From: Jaapia argillacea MUCL 33604 | Taxonomy: Eukaryota; Basidiomycota; Agaricomycetes; Jaapiales; Jaapiaceae | Direction: 5' to 3' | Length of the DNA stretch: 64,000 nucleotides | Assembly (NCBI GenBank): GCA_000697665.1 | Contig: KL197735.1 | Span: 360,689-424,688, forward strand | Shown here: one piece after another, positions 32,401 to 44,400 of the stretch | Numbering within the stretch: the first letter of the stretch is position 1 | Layout: the number at the start of each line of letters is the position of its first letter | Notes under the pieces: generated by a model | What the model saw: only the letters and a program-made list of their open reading frames with translations | What the model was told of the DNA's origin: nothing | Databases searched by the model: none | Translations under genes and position numbers: made by a program

Positions 32401-33735
32401 CCATCAGCAATATACTTGTCATTTTCCCGCTGTCTCCACCTCTTTGGGATGATAAACTGCCCATTCCTCAACCGTGCAAATTCATCCACAAAATATGCCT
32501 TTCCACTCTCGTCAATGTAGTGAGGACAGAGCTGGTGGAGAGGTACCTCTTTACATAACTTTTCACCATGCCAGATCTCCGAAACCACACCATCAGTCAT
32601 TCACGGATAGCAGATAATATGGGGTTGGATGAGGGGGTTGCTGTAGTCCTGGTCTTGTCTCAGAATCATGGGATGATGATGAGCAAGCAAATCTACTCAC
32701 TTTGGTGATGATGGCAGTGATGTCATTCATGTAAAAGATGTTACCAAGCACTGACTCAAACTTGATAGTTTTGATGCTCGAATCCTTTCAGAGGCCATCT
32801 TGCATTTTGCGGAGTGCGTTGAAAGATGGAACATTCTTGGCACCAGCCTCACATAGAACCCAAAGGATCATACGCATGAGAGTGTCCAATATTCGTAACC
32901 GAGGAAGGTTATCGAGTGTGTCCAGAAGGAAGAGCTAATTCAGCAATTATTTGTCAGTGATCAGCGAGCAGGGAAAGTTGAAACTCACAGTTTTGTTGGC
33001 ATATGGGAACCATTCTTCAGAATGGCTTGGAGGAAAGCTGGTCTGAAAGCCAAAATGTCGGGCATGGATTTCATCTCCATCAGGATCATCACTGAGATCT
33101 GTGTATGTTGAGAGGTGGACCAATCGACAAGTGTTCGAGAGAGTGCATACCTGCATCCTGCATCACATTGGTCATGGTGCTGTCAACCAACTCCTCATCT
33201 CCAAACTCCAGCAATGCTGAGAGTGTTGTATGGCCGATTCCAAGAGACTTTGCCAGGCGCATGGCCGTCCCAAGCTGGAACTGTTCATATTCATCAGCCA
33301 TCACTGGTGCCACACTTGACGCCGGGGCATCCCCAAGTGATATCAAGACATCATCATCAAAATGGTAGCTGGGGAGATTGTGAGGGTAACCATCATTCTG
33401 AGATGATGTCGGAGGGTTCACCAGTGCTGACCACGATGCCAAAAAAGCCTCGGACCACTCAGCACGGAGTTGTTCTTCCCTGGCCAATTCTGCAGTGTGC
33501 TCCTCCTGTGCACGCAGACTAGAACAGAGGGAGGATGTGTGATTGTCACTCCGGAGGTGTCCTGGCAAAGCCGGCCAACCGATGAGCTTCCTGCCATGGT
33601 AAGGCTCACACATGGTGCACAAGAACTTCCCTCCTTCACGCTCTTGGAAACCTGTGGTATTTCTTGAGTATGGCCCATTCCAACAGGAATAGGTGTCAAT
33701 GACTTACATGGGTCTACAGGTTTTTGTTGCGCCAT
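29441..33735 (-). pseudogene. Large Agaricomycete repeat-family protein, transposase candidate (TGA-interrupted)
   Basis: The start ATG at 33735 (MAQQKPVDP) is followed by a GTAAGTC donor. Order of parts: a zinc finger FLCTMC...GHLRSDNH (about 33630-33550); an acidic linker; [14 protein letters not shown]; a conserved block around YFVDEFARLRNGQF (about 32480); a core with [21 protein letters not shown] and [14 protein letters not shown] (about 32100-31990); a Cys cluster [14 protein letters not shown] (about 31750); DAYTQHWIDQLI; DTPVEVLHTILLGIV (about 31210); KIKLHLLVHIIEDVQRFGP and FECFNAIFQFCAILSNRLAP (about 30780-30660); then a Lys-rich coiled coil ending KKRKQG. Length with introns removed is roughly 1,100 residues. 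Three in-frame TGA codons (about 32788, 32588 and 31229) break it. Biochemical function unknown; acidic residues in WCDDMS could be catalytic, which is speculation. Confidence 0.75.
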
Positions 33736-33931
33736 CAGGGCAACACTGTGTCCCAGTCAACACAGCTACACTGTCGACGCGAGCGGGGAAGAACGCGCTG
33801 GCGTCAGCAATGTTGCTCGGGTGACAGGCCACCCTGAAACAATATTAAAAAAGCGGATTTTCAATGTTTGCTCCTCGCCACCTTCCAACCACCATTCCCA
33901 ATCCAAGAAATTTCAGTGCCCTCTTCCAGCC

Positions 33932-35303
33932 ATGCCATTCAACTTCGTGGAACTGCAAGCAGCTATGAGGTCTGCAGCACCACCCAACACTCCACAGCCA
34001 AACGGGGACCAAACACTGCAGCCACCATCGTCCAAGCACCAGCACACCGATGATAATGATGACTCCGACTCTGAAGGCGAAAGGAATGGTTCTGGACTGA
34101 CTCACCAGCTGTCGGATGGGGCTGAGGATGGTGCCTCCCCCTCCCCAAGGCTGACAGTTTTCAGCACCAGTAACTTGTCAGCGTTCACAGCAAAGGAGTG
34201 TAAGAGGGCAAAGCTCGATGCATCAGAAGAAGCAGATGTCCAGGCTTTCTCAAAGGTGAGCTGCTGGGGGTTGGCTGGTTTGAGGGTCGTAGGTACTGAT
34301 GGTCTTTCTTGAAACAGATGCCAATTGAGCAAAAGTTGGTCAAGCTTTTCATCAGGGAGCAAGTGAATGCGAAGGTTCTCGCCAAGATGGAGTGGGAGAA
34401 AAATCGATGGGATGGTCCCTCCGAAGAGTTGAAGGTGCCTGATCTCCCAAATTGGGAATCCTTATCAATGTTTGCTGATTGGACGGACGGTGGCAGGAGA
34501 ACCTCAAGAAATACACGTACGCCATTGTCCTTTGCCTGACTCTTCACAGCTATCAAAACAAGTTCCCTTTGAACCATTTGCTGGTTTGTCCTTCAGTTTA
34601 GCTCATCACATCGTCTCACTCCCAACATTACCAGGCAATCATCAAGAAACTTCACTGGGATCTTCCACCAAAAATCAAACAAAATGCGGCACACTGGAGT
34701 ATCCTCTCCACAGAGGCTGGTAATGCTATCACGCAAAAGCGCCATGCGGTTAAGCAACAGGTAAGCAGGTTTCCTGCATTTCTCTTGGCCATCACTCAGC
34801 ACATCCACGCCAGATCAAGATTAGCAAGGATGTCAACTTCTATGTGCTGGCGGAGTCAACGTTGGGTGACAGTGGGTGTACACTAAGTCTGGAGTTCGTT
34901 GTGCGTGTGGCCGTCTTGGTGAGACCGCTTTCTTCTCGATTCTACAACGGACTCCTTACTGAATGCTTGTTAGTGGTATGTATATTTCGAAGAAGGTCAT
35001 CACGACCACACTTATTGGCCCAAAGTTGATGAATTTCTGGGGAACCTGAGAGATGAGGCAAACAGGTGTCCTGATCCAAAAATTGCAGCTTTGATGTGAG
35101 TCAAACTGCTCTTCCCACTATTCTGACACCTTCTCATACCTGAATTGCAAACTGGTAGAGCTTTGAAGTTTATAATTGATAAGGATCTCAAGACCTACGG
35201 GAGTGGTGAGGTAGAGGAGCCCAACTTCGATACCCCTATCCCCGAATGGGCGGAGACTGTGAATGCGATGGTTAATGGAGGCTCTGGCCAATGTGACGAG
35301 TAA
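33932..35303 (+). CDS. Accessory protein of the TIR element (divergent gene)
   Basis: Starts MPFNFVELQAAMRS about 200 bp from the divergent start of the large gene, so the two probably share a promoter region. Exon 1 is acidic and Ser-rich (DDNDDSDSEGE) and ends VQAFSK before a GTGAGCTG donor. Later exons give MPIEQKLVKLFIREQVNAKV, KKLHWDLPPKIKQNAAHWS (about 34640-34700), KISKDVNFYVLAEST, WPKVDEFLGNLRDEAN, then ALKFIIDKDLKTYGSG and a stop at 35301-35303. Introns are about 50-65 nt. I recall this protein type alongside the large repeat-family gene in other Agaricomycetes; its function is unknown. Some exon joins between 34470 and 35040 are uncertain and could hide a lesion. Confidence 0.6.
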
Positions 35304-35773
35304 TAGCTTTGTGGTGGATCATTAGTATTTGTTTCTATCCAAATAATTCAGAGATTATATCTGCTCCTCCTCCATACCCGAGAATCAGCCATGCCGATCA
35401 GACCCTGTGCATGAGTCACTCATATGTTGCTCGACGAGAACCACACAAAACATATATATTGCTCACACCGGATCTGTTTCGAGTTTTCGAGGACCGAGGT
35501 GTTGAGGTAGCCACACAGACAATCTTCAGTATGGCATAGAAGTGTCCATGGCAAGTTGATGTGCAAGTACGTCGGGGAGACAGCGGATGATGCATGGACC
35601 AGTCATGCGGAGCTCCATGGGTCAGACACAAGGAATGTAGGCGCGATGTATACATTTCCAAGTGAAGATGTCCAGCACAGCGGGGACGCATTTCTCACAG
35701 GTGTGACTGGTCAGTGCGCCACCAGTGCCAGCCACATGCAAGGCACATGTCTGCGGAATGGTGGTGTAGCCCA

Positions 35774-36172
35774 CAGGTATGTTCTCCTCCTCTTCCTTCA
35801 CCCCTCATTTATCCCCCATTCCTCTACCCTTGTCTTGCCTCCCTCTGTTTGACTCATTCACTCATCCACCCCCACCCATCCTTAGTCTTTTCCCTCCTCC
35901 ACCTCCTCGCCCCCTTTTCCTAATTAGTCCTCCCCTCCCNNNNNNNNNNNNNNNNNNNNNNNNNNNNNNNNNNNNNNNNNNNNNNNNNNNNNNNNNNNNN
36001 NNNNNNNNNNNNNNNNNNNNNNNNNNNNNNNNNNNNNNNNNNNNNNNNNNNNNNNNNNNNNNNNNNNNNNNNNNNNNNNNNNNNNNNNNNNNNNNNNNNN
36101 NNNNNNNNNNNNNNNNNNNNNNNNNNNNNNNNNNNNNNNNNNNNNNNNNNNNNNNNNNNNNNNNNNNNNNNN

Positions 36173-36209
<37 letters not shown>

Positions 36210-36853
36210 CCCCCCCCCCCCCCCCCCCCCCCCCTTTTCCTCCCTTCCCTCCTCCCTTCCTTCTCTCCTCTTCTCTCCCCTTCCTCCCCTTCCTCCCCTT
36301 CCTCCCCTTCCTCCCCTTCCTCTTCCTCCCCCTCCTCTTCCTCCCCTCCCTCCTCTCCTCTTCCTCTTCTTTGTCCTCCCTCCCTCCCCCTCCATCCTTC
36401 TTCTCCATCTTCTACTCTCTTCTCCTCACCCAGTTGGTCATGAGGCCACACATTCATGTATTTCCATAAAAAATTGATTTATTGGCCTCCTAATATACTG
36501 TATAATGCATTCTCAATTGTGGGATAAGCCCTGAGATACGAGAATGCCCTCAAAATCATTCATATGCAGGATACAAGGGTGGCTGAGCGAGCTCTGGAAT
36601 TATGTCAGATTATCCAAAAATGGAAGTGTGAACACTGGGAATCGAACGCTCAGTTGCTTGTGTTTTGATTTGATCCTTGCACTCTCCGCCTTTCGTACCC
36701 GGTAGCAAACCAGGATTGCGGTTGGAGTGGGTGGGGCTGACGGCGGTGATGCATTGATGGGTCCAGTCAGAAATGTGCCAAATTTGGTCACCGAGTGGAG
36801 CTGGGCTCCCCACGAACTTTTTGTCTTTCCGCATACTTATGAAAGGCGCTGTA
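35774..36853 (-). repeat. Right terminal inverted repeat (about 1.1 kb, with gap)
   Basis: The inverted partner of 27087-28240. It includes 233 Ns and a C homopolymer-like stretch (36173-36234) inside the polypyrimidine tract. The outer end is GAAAGGCGCTG at 36839-36849. Confidence 0.8.
35940..36172. other. Assembly gap (233 N)
   Basis: The gap lies exactly in the low-complexity tract of the right TIR and is followed by about 60 C with one T. The homopolymer is probably a sequencing or assembly artefact; the left TIR has a mixed G/A tract instead. Confidence 0.9.
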
Positions 36854-37275
36854 ACTTGTTTATTTCTTCACCAGTTGACGTGAGACTTCGTCTCTGGATG
36901 TTTACGTCGTCCTTTCGAACCGCCTGGTGAGATTGTATTGCTTCCTGGAGCGCAACGCTAATCCTTTGAAGCGAAAAGGATCTGAAGAAGAACAATCCAA
37001 GAACTGTCCACTCGGAGTCTCCGGAAGTTTGGAAGCGAGTGAGGTCCGAAATGAACCGGAACGGAAGCAAAAATACGCGTCAAGTCACACGTCACGACGT
37101 CACATGGTTCGCCGAAGTCGGAAAGTTGGCCGCTGCTGTTTGAACCAAGTCAACTTTCTTGCCTTTTCTTGCTTGTCATTGGAATCATCCGCTCTGCGCC
37201 ACACACCAATCGCAACGCCAATTCTCATCTTGAACTATTATAAACCTGCGATAAAAGGAACTGTGACTTGCCGGG
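36854..37275. promoter_or_regulatory. Promoter region of the intact LRR gene
   Basis: From about 37025 it matches the 5' flank of the truncated copy (7673 onward). It contains a TATA-like TATTATAAACC at about 37237, roughly 35 bp upstream of the ATG, and the shared AAAAATACGCGTC and CACGTCACG motifs about 200 bp upstream. Confidence 0.55.
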
Positions 37276-40200
37276 ATGTCGCGAATTCCCCAGCCCCAGT
37301 CAGGTCAAACACGATACCACGCCCCGCTCTCCATCCCAGTCCGATCTCCCTCAAAGTCTTCGTCCAAATCCGCCACGACGACTTCAACTAGAGGCTCGGG
37401 CACGGAGACGCCTACGCCCACTACGACCCGAACTCGCTCGCTGGTCCCACCATCACCTCGACCCCAAGCCCGTCGAGCTCCCACTCCATCTTCCACCGCA
37501 TCCAAATCACCTTCACCAGATCCCTCTCCTACGACGCCCTCCACACCGAGAACCGCGCCCAGTACGAGACTCGGCACCCCCAACCGACTCCGTTTAAAGT
37601 CTACCCCTGCGAAACCTCCTGCGTCGACTCCGAAAGCCTCGAGCCGTCAACAAACCATCGAAGAAAGTGAACCAAGTTCTTCCAAACCACATCTTAGTAT
37701 CCGCGAAGCGATTGCTTTGAAGAGAGCTGAAGCGAAGAAGGCTCAAGAGGCTCAAGCTAAGTTGGCTTTGGACGATGGGTGGGGTGAGGGGTGTAATCCG
37801 AATGTGTTGGGGAAGAAGGGAGATGATGATATCGTCGATCTTGGGAGATGGTCTTTGAGAGAGGCTATTGAACGATCAAGGTCTTCTGGTCAGTTTCCTC
37901 CCTCATATTTACTGTCACACGAGCTCACATGCATCATCCAATCCAGGTTCGATAAACTTATCAACTCGTTCCCTTCCTTGTCTTCCATCCGCCCTCTTTG
38001 AGATTCACCTGGGAATCACACCCGATCCTCTACCTTCGGTTCCGAACGAACCTCCTTTGCCACCCGCTTCGCCTGTTAGAGGTAGGAGTGGAGGTGGGTC
38101 GGGGCCTTCTTGGTATGAAGCTCAGGATTTGGAAGTTATTAAAGCTTGGAACAACGAGATCGTCGAGATTCAGAAAGAGATTGCGCTCTTTGGGAGTTTA
38201 CAAATCGTCGATGTGAGTCTTTTACCTCCGTCCTTATCAATCCACACACAACCTTCGTCCTCCAAAATGCCGTAACCTTACCAACTCTTCATACCTTGTC
38301 CTCGGATATCGTTCACTCGCTGACTCGCATATATCCCATCCAGCTACATACAAACCACCTATCCACCCTACCCTCCACTTTCCCAGACCTAACATCCCTA
38401 ACATCCCTCGACCTCTCCCACAATACCCTAACAACCCTCCCTCACAACTTCTTCGCCCTCCCCCAACTCCTCCACCTAAACCTCTCCCACAACTCCCTCA
38501 CCTCCCTCCCATTCAACGAACCCTTCGACTATACCTCACCCAAAGGCCGAGGCTTAAACGAAGGTCGATACACACGCGACGACGATTTTTTCACTCCTGC
38601 AATCGTACGCGCCGAAGAACCATTACCAAAATTACAAACGTTGGACGTTTCGTTTAATCAATTGAGAGCTGGGGCTATTGATTTGGAGCATTTGCCAGTG
38701 GGGTTGGTCAGAGTTGATTTGTCGGGGAACCCGCTTGAGCCGCTTGGGAAGCTGGAGTTGGATTTGAAGGAGGATTGGGAGAGGGGTGGGGAGGGGGAGA
38801 GGGGGAAAGGGATGGAGTTGGTTAGGGCGCTTGGGAGGTTGAGGGGGTTGAGGGAGGTTAGGATGGAGAAGGCTGATATTGGTGATGAGGCTTTCCCTTC
38901 GCCCTTCCCTATGCCGACTTCGACTTCGACATTGTTCCCCGCCCTACGGTTCCTCCACCTTGGAGAGACGCGCGTAACAAAAGATAACATCACCTCTTCC
39001 CTCCCTCCGCTCTTCACCTCCAAAGGCAAAGAATTGAATTATGATTGGGTGAAGGAGGAAGAGATGGTTCCGAGTGGGGAAGGGTTGGTTAGGGTTTTGG
39101 TGGGCAAGGAGGTTGTTAAGGAGGCTTGGGAACTTGAGTTGGAGAGGAGGGCTGCGTTGAGACGGGGGGCTCCTGTTCCTAAAGGGAGTGGGTGGGATGA
39201 TTGGGATTTGGATAGTGGAGGTGGAGGGAAGGGAAAGGAGGGGGGAGAAGGTGGGAGGACGGAGGTTGTGAAGGAGCAATGGGAGATTGAGGCTGAGCAG
39301 GGGTTGTTGACTGAAGGTGCTAAGAGGAGGGCTAGGGCTTTAGCCGCCTCTGCCGCTGCTACGTCCGAGAATAATGATTCCTCGTGTCCTTCCGCGCAGG
39401 TGAATGGGTCGGATGGGAAGGTGAATGGTTCGACGGCTAGGAGAGAGGATGGGGGGAAGGAACCGGAGAAGGAAGCTTGGGAGATTGAAGCTGAGCAAGG
39501 AATGATGAGTGCTGGTGCGAAGAGGAGAGCTGCTGCTCTTGCTGCACAGAAACTGGCGGTTTCTTCTGCGCTTGGGAATGGTGTTCCTTCCAAACCTTCG
39601 CCAACGGATGGAGGTGCTACTACGAATGGCGGTGGGAATGGGGTGTTGGCGTTGAGTAACCCGCAGTTTTACAACGAGAAAACTCAGACGCTTACGTTGC
39701 CTGCTTCGAAACCTCCTGCTTTGATGAAAGTGGGTGGGGGCTTTGGTCATTCGAGAGCGTTTTCGTTGGCTAGTCCTTCGTCTGCTTCTCCATTTGAACC
39801 TTTTGGTGAGTAGTTTGAGACGCATATATGGAGGTGTTTGCTAATGTTCTTGTTCCTTATGAAAATTCGTAGCAGGGAAAGTGGATTCGACTGAATTGGG
39901 TTTACCGACACCTACGTTACCGTTGAGCATCATCGCTGTGCAAGAGTTCTCGAGGACGTTGAAAGTGTTGAATTTGGTTAATAGGAGGATGGACCCGTCG
40001 TTCCGTATCCCCGCTTCCCCTGGGGACGGCAACGATGATGTGGGATTGGGATCCTTACCGATGTTGGAAGAGTTGAGTTTGGAAGGATGTGATTTGGGTG
40101 ATGTCGTCCCTGTTACTCGAGAGAGTTCGAGTGGGTCTTTGGTTGGAGCTAGGACGAATGAGGGGTTGTTGGTGACTATTGCTATGCTTTTCCCGAGTTT

Positions 40201-40737
40201 GAAGAGTTTGGATTTGAGTTATAATCGGTTGACGAGTGAGTCGTTGACTAAGGAGGGACTTTCGGTTCTTTTGCTCGCATCTCCTTCTCCTTCGTCTTCC
40301 TCCTCATCCTCATCACCCTCACGCTCGCCTTCGCCTTCGCCGATCCAAACGTCGTCTTCTTCGCCTATACGCGCAACCCCCCGAGCTGGTCTTCGGCACC
40401 TCCGTCTTCGAGGCAACAAGTTGTCTCACCTTACAGGGTTTGAAGAATTGGCGGAGATGTTTAGAGGGAATAGGGATGTCCCGAGGTGGAAATTGGAAGA
40501 GTTGGATTTGAGGGATAATGAAGTGGGCAAGTTGGGTGCTGTGTTGGGTGTTTTACCGCTTGAGGTGTTTTTGGTTGATGGGAATTTGTGAGGATCACTT
40601 CACACTGTCGTTGATTGGGGCTGAGGATGCTAACGTTGTTTGTTCGGTTTTGTAGGTTTAGGATCCCGCAGAGGAGGGTTTGGGAGAGGGAGGGTACGAA
40701 GGGGTTGTTGAGTTGGTTGAGGGGGAGGATGGAGTGA
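37276..40737 (+). CDS. Leucine-rich repeat protein (LRRC40-like), intact copy
   Basis: Five exons: 37276-37890, 37947-38213, 38343-39805 (approximate), 39876-40587 and 40656-40737. The N-terminal 150 residues are Ser/Thr/Pro-rich and disordered. A basic Ala-rich helix follows (LSIREAIALKRAEAKKAQEA). LRRs begin at LHTNHLSTLP and include LTSLDLSHNTLTTLP, LLHLNLSHNSLTSLP and LQTLDVSFNQL. A central low-complexity region with two EAWEIEAEQG-type repeats is followed by more LRRs (LKSLDLSYNRL, LEELDLRDNEV). The C-terminal FRIP...KGLLSWLRGRME resembles the C-cap of LRRC40-type proteins. The role is likely a protein-interaction scaffold; partners are unknown. A near-identical but 3'-truncated copy lies at 7924-9695. 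Confidence 0.88.
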
Positions 40738-41419
40738 TAGGAAGCTAAATCTACGACTAGGAGAGATTAATGGTTATATTATTGATTGCTTTGATGGACG
40801 GAAGGATGAGGGAGGACAGGATCTCGGGAATTATAATCTCAGTGGGAAGGAAGGACTGTCTTGTATACCATTCGCATAACGTGTACATACCCGCACATAG
40901 GGTTGGTTCGTAGTTTATCTTGGAGGATGCAACTTCCCAGGGGTCGTACAGGCAATGACTCCAGTCGTTCAAAAGGCTGTGAGTTGACCTCGAGGCGAAT
41001 ATAACCCAGGGTCAAGTTCGTGAGTGATTGTGCATGCATGGTGGTCGCGCATCCCGACTCCAAACTGCTCCAAAGTTCAAACGTTCACCATCAGGCTGGG
41101 CTGTCGAGACATCGTATGTCCACGCCCGAAGAGCGCTGGTCTGAGCTGTTCTGCTATTGCCTGCACCAGCGTTGCCGTTTCCTTGAACCTTATGGTTTGT
41201 GTGGTCATTCAAATGTGACAGTCATGATGCATGACTCGCGATCGGAGAAATCAGTTGAGTCGGGGAAGGCACACCTCCGATGTCTTGAGAATCGCTTGCC
41301 AGGCACATGTACATCCATGGTGCCTGGGTGCCTGGTTCCAAAAGAATTCTCCATCGGCTGCCTCCATCCACATCCTTTCATACACTCATCTATTCATCGA
41401 ACTCTTCGCGCAATCAATT
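40738..41419. other. Intergenic, nothing recognised
   Basis: No conserved frame or repeat was seen. It presumably holds the LRR gene terminator and the promoter of the next gene. Confidence 0.5.
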
Positions 41420-44400
41420 ATGGGTGATTCAGCGGATATGCTCACAGACCAGCAGCGTCAGGTAGCTGTTCCCTCAACCTAGTTATGATATACCTTCCAA
41501 GTTCCAACCACCTCTCTAGAAATTGCTAGCGAGGAATGTAGACGTGTCTTTGATACTACGTCAACAGATTCGTGCTGCCCTTCCGACAGCTCAGGACCAG
41601 GTGTGTTCGACTGGTTTGGTTAAATTCTCAATGTTGTGACTCAACTCCGCCATCAGTTCTTGACTGTCATGGTTCCTGGTAAAATCTGCTACCAGCCGTT
41701 TGTCGGATAGGGCTCACCGTGGTGATTTACTTCAGGAAAGGTCCTTGACCTCAAGAGCTTCGATCCTTATGATGCGAACGGTAATCGAAGCTCTGCAATT
41801 ACCCCAGACGGGATTCGCCTTCGGGAAGCTATCCTCTGCGACGACATGCCTGCTTTGGGTCCTGTGCAGGTAATGAATCACCTCCACCATTAAGATGATT
41901 GTGTGTTGACAAGAAACGTACAGCTTTCTCCTTCAGGGAAATCGGTCATGCGGTCCTATATCACTGCGTTAGATAGGCTCATCCCAACCGAGGCGTCTCT
42001 TGGGTTTGGTAGAGGAAAGGCATCTTCCGATCCCGAAGATCCAGTGAAAAAGTATGCCGGAATACCTTTCTCGATTGACCAACTCACACCTGCTCGTTGA
42101 TCAGATACGGCGAATCCATGAAGTGGCTTTCTGCCATTGACCCTGGCCAAAAGAAAAGTCATCTCGAACGATATGTGGATTGCCAACGTGAGCCAAACTC
42201 TTGACACGGAATTGCCGTCACCATTGATCGAGATTCCGACTCCTAGGCGAGTATACTATGGCTACAGAAAAGAAAGCCAGAGCCTATTCAGCAGCACTCG
42301 AAATAGCGAGAAAGGATTATCATACTGTCAAGGAGCAGACCAAGTGCTATGAAGGTTCGTGTTGTTCGTGTGTTTCTGGATGTTATATTCTGACACTGTC
42401 TTAGCCTGGGTCGCGGTTTGTAGTTCGGTTCTCGGCCCAGAGATTCGTGAACTGATTGTGGCGCGCGTGCACCACTAGGAAAATTCTAGGGTACGTACAG
42501 CAAGTTTGGCTTCGAAAAGTCACTGACACCCTAGTTTGCACAGTATTATCAGAATGACTGCCAGGCTGCTTACATGAAGTAATTATCATTTTGCAATCAA
42601 TGCCTTCTATTTTCTGACTGCGTACTGCTTACTTCAGATGGGTCGTCAACGGTCAAAAGTACGTGTGGGTATGATATTTCCAAAGTATACGTGACCTATC
42701 TCTGCGGCTTAGAGAAAAAGTCGAATACCACTTCGGAAAGGTTTGGGACAACCCTGGTTATTGTTATTTCAACATCTGTAACTCCCTAACAGGTTGACAC
42801 GTCTACCGTTATGTCAAGAATCGAGAACAGCAAAGTTGGATCTCATTTTATCGTGGATATACACAATGTGAACCCTCGCCCCCTCTAGGAGACTCTTCGC
42901 GGGTGCCTGCTCACCACAGATGATGCTGCAGAGTATGGCGGTGTCAGACTCCTTCCCGAGAATGTAAGTTCTTTCATGTTGAGGTCACGTGTTGCTCATG
43001 TGTGACACTAATATTCTTATTCTCTTCATCATCAATATGGCTAGTGGGCCTCAATCGCTCTGAAAAGGGTACAAGAGACCTCTCTACGACCCGGTTCAAC
43101 GCCAGAGCGGTCGGTTAAGACTCAAGGCACCTCAACATCCCCTTCAACCGAAGAGAACTATTGGACCTCAGTCAGGTCAGTCGCTAATCCGTTCTTCGGT
43201 GCCTAGCTTAGATCTGATCGTTGGATTCTTTCATATGCCGGGAGAGTAGTTGTAGTTTTTCTGCAAGTGAATGGAACAAGAAGACCGAGTCTAGCGCAGT
43301 TAGCACAAGTCTTGGAGTTGGTGTGAACTATGGCCTCTCCAGTTTGGATGGCAACGATTCCCACAGCAGTTCGTGAGGACCGCTCATCTTACCTTCACTT
43401 GCTATTCGCTAATTCAAGTCGCTTAGCGCTTCTGCCGTGTCGGAGCAAATGACACAATGCGATGTGAGGCGGCATCTCTTGGAAAGTCTCACCTAAATTG
43501 ATCCTCACCTAGGTCAACATTTCCTTTGAATGTATGCGTGTCGATATCACACGCCCCTGGTTGCATGCCGAGCTTTTCTTTGACCATGAAATCACGTACG
43601 CCCACCAGACCTCTCACCCTTATGCTTTGCTTATTTCTTCCAATTCTTTGTGACAAACAGCACGGCGGAGCATCTACACTTGTCTCCCGGACCTCAATTC
43701 CTCGGTCGTTTGATGGACCCTGTCAATTATACTCCTCCCAATGAGAAAGAGATTCGGGATGCTCAGGTAGGAAGCTGCGGTCATTTATGGAGACAGACAC
43801 TCATTGAATCCCTCCCACTCCCTCAGAGCATCCTATCGAATAGATATGGTGGGCTATGAGTGCCATTCCCTGTTTAGTACTAACCACGCATTGTCAGGCT
43901 TGTTCCCTATGTTCCCAACTGCCTGTCAGCTCATTTCTCTTCGTGTTTTCTTGTCTAATGATTTTTAATAGTCATTCTGGCCGCCAATGTTGTCCTCGAG
44001 TTCAAGGGCGAAACGAGCTCCATAAGCTCGGCCTTGAACAACTCAACAAACTCCGGTTCTGCTTCCGTTGGCTACGGGCCGTTCGCAATCTCTACGGCGT
44101 ATAGTGTTTCAACTTCTAGTTCTGTAAGGAGTTATTTGTATTCCGCCCAGCTTGAGCTGAAAATGGCCCATTACAGTCCAGTCGATGCGAGATAACTTCT
44201 CAAGGATGCCGGTGAGTTGGCTGCCAGGTTGGGTTGTGGGGACCTGCAAGAGGGCGACTCCACTGATCACTTATCGTCGCCAGGATTACTATCAATGCGC
44301 CCCAGATCATAGGCTGGGTTTCTTCGGTATGTACATATATGCGTGCTCAGATCACTGCCGACGGACAGTAATTGGTGCTTTGTGCAGATGCTTCCCGCCC

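Larger units (their letters stand above)
27087..36853. mobile_element. Candidate large TIR DNA transposon, about 9.8 kb, two internal genes
   Basis: Both ends carry the same sequence in inverted orientation: CAGCGCCTTTCATAAGTATG at 27090-27109 and its complement at 36831-36850. They are followed by long matching stretches: 27556-27860 against 36400-36700, then a polypurine/polypyrimidine tract, then 28100-28240 against 35774-35900. The interior encodes a large minus-strand protein with zinc finger and Cys cluster, and a divergent plus-strand acidic protein. I recognise the large protein as one of the most repeated families in Agaricomycete genomes, which fits mobility. I see no RT, helicase, Plavaka, KDZ or tyrosine recombinase motif. 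A clear target-site duplication was not found. A second-generation assembly gap lies in the right TIR. Confidence 0.7.

Noticed and set aside
29441-33735. Assignment of the large gene to KDZ or Plavaka (CACTA-like) transposases
   Set aside because: I do not see the cysteine-cluster or core motifs I associate with those families; the protein matches a different repeated Agaricomycete family.
35779-36477. Long frames through the gap region (Pro-rich plus, Gly/Glu-rich minus)
   Set aside because: They run through Ns and a low-complexity tract; not genes.
36630-36700. tRNA-like T-arm (GCGTTCGATTCCC on the minus strand, also at 27600-27625)
   Set aside because: The stem bases around TTCGATT do not pair and no acceptor or anticodon arm fits; it is part of the TIR.
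39039-39825. Long minus-strand frames under the LRR gene
   Set aside because: Antisense of a GC-rich low-complexity coding exon; no conserved motif.
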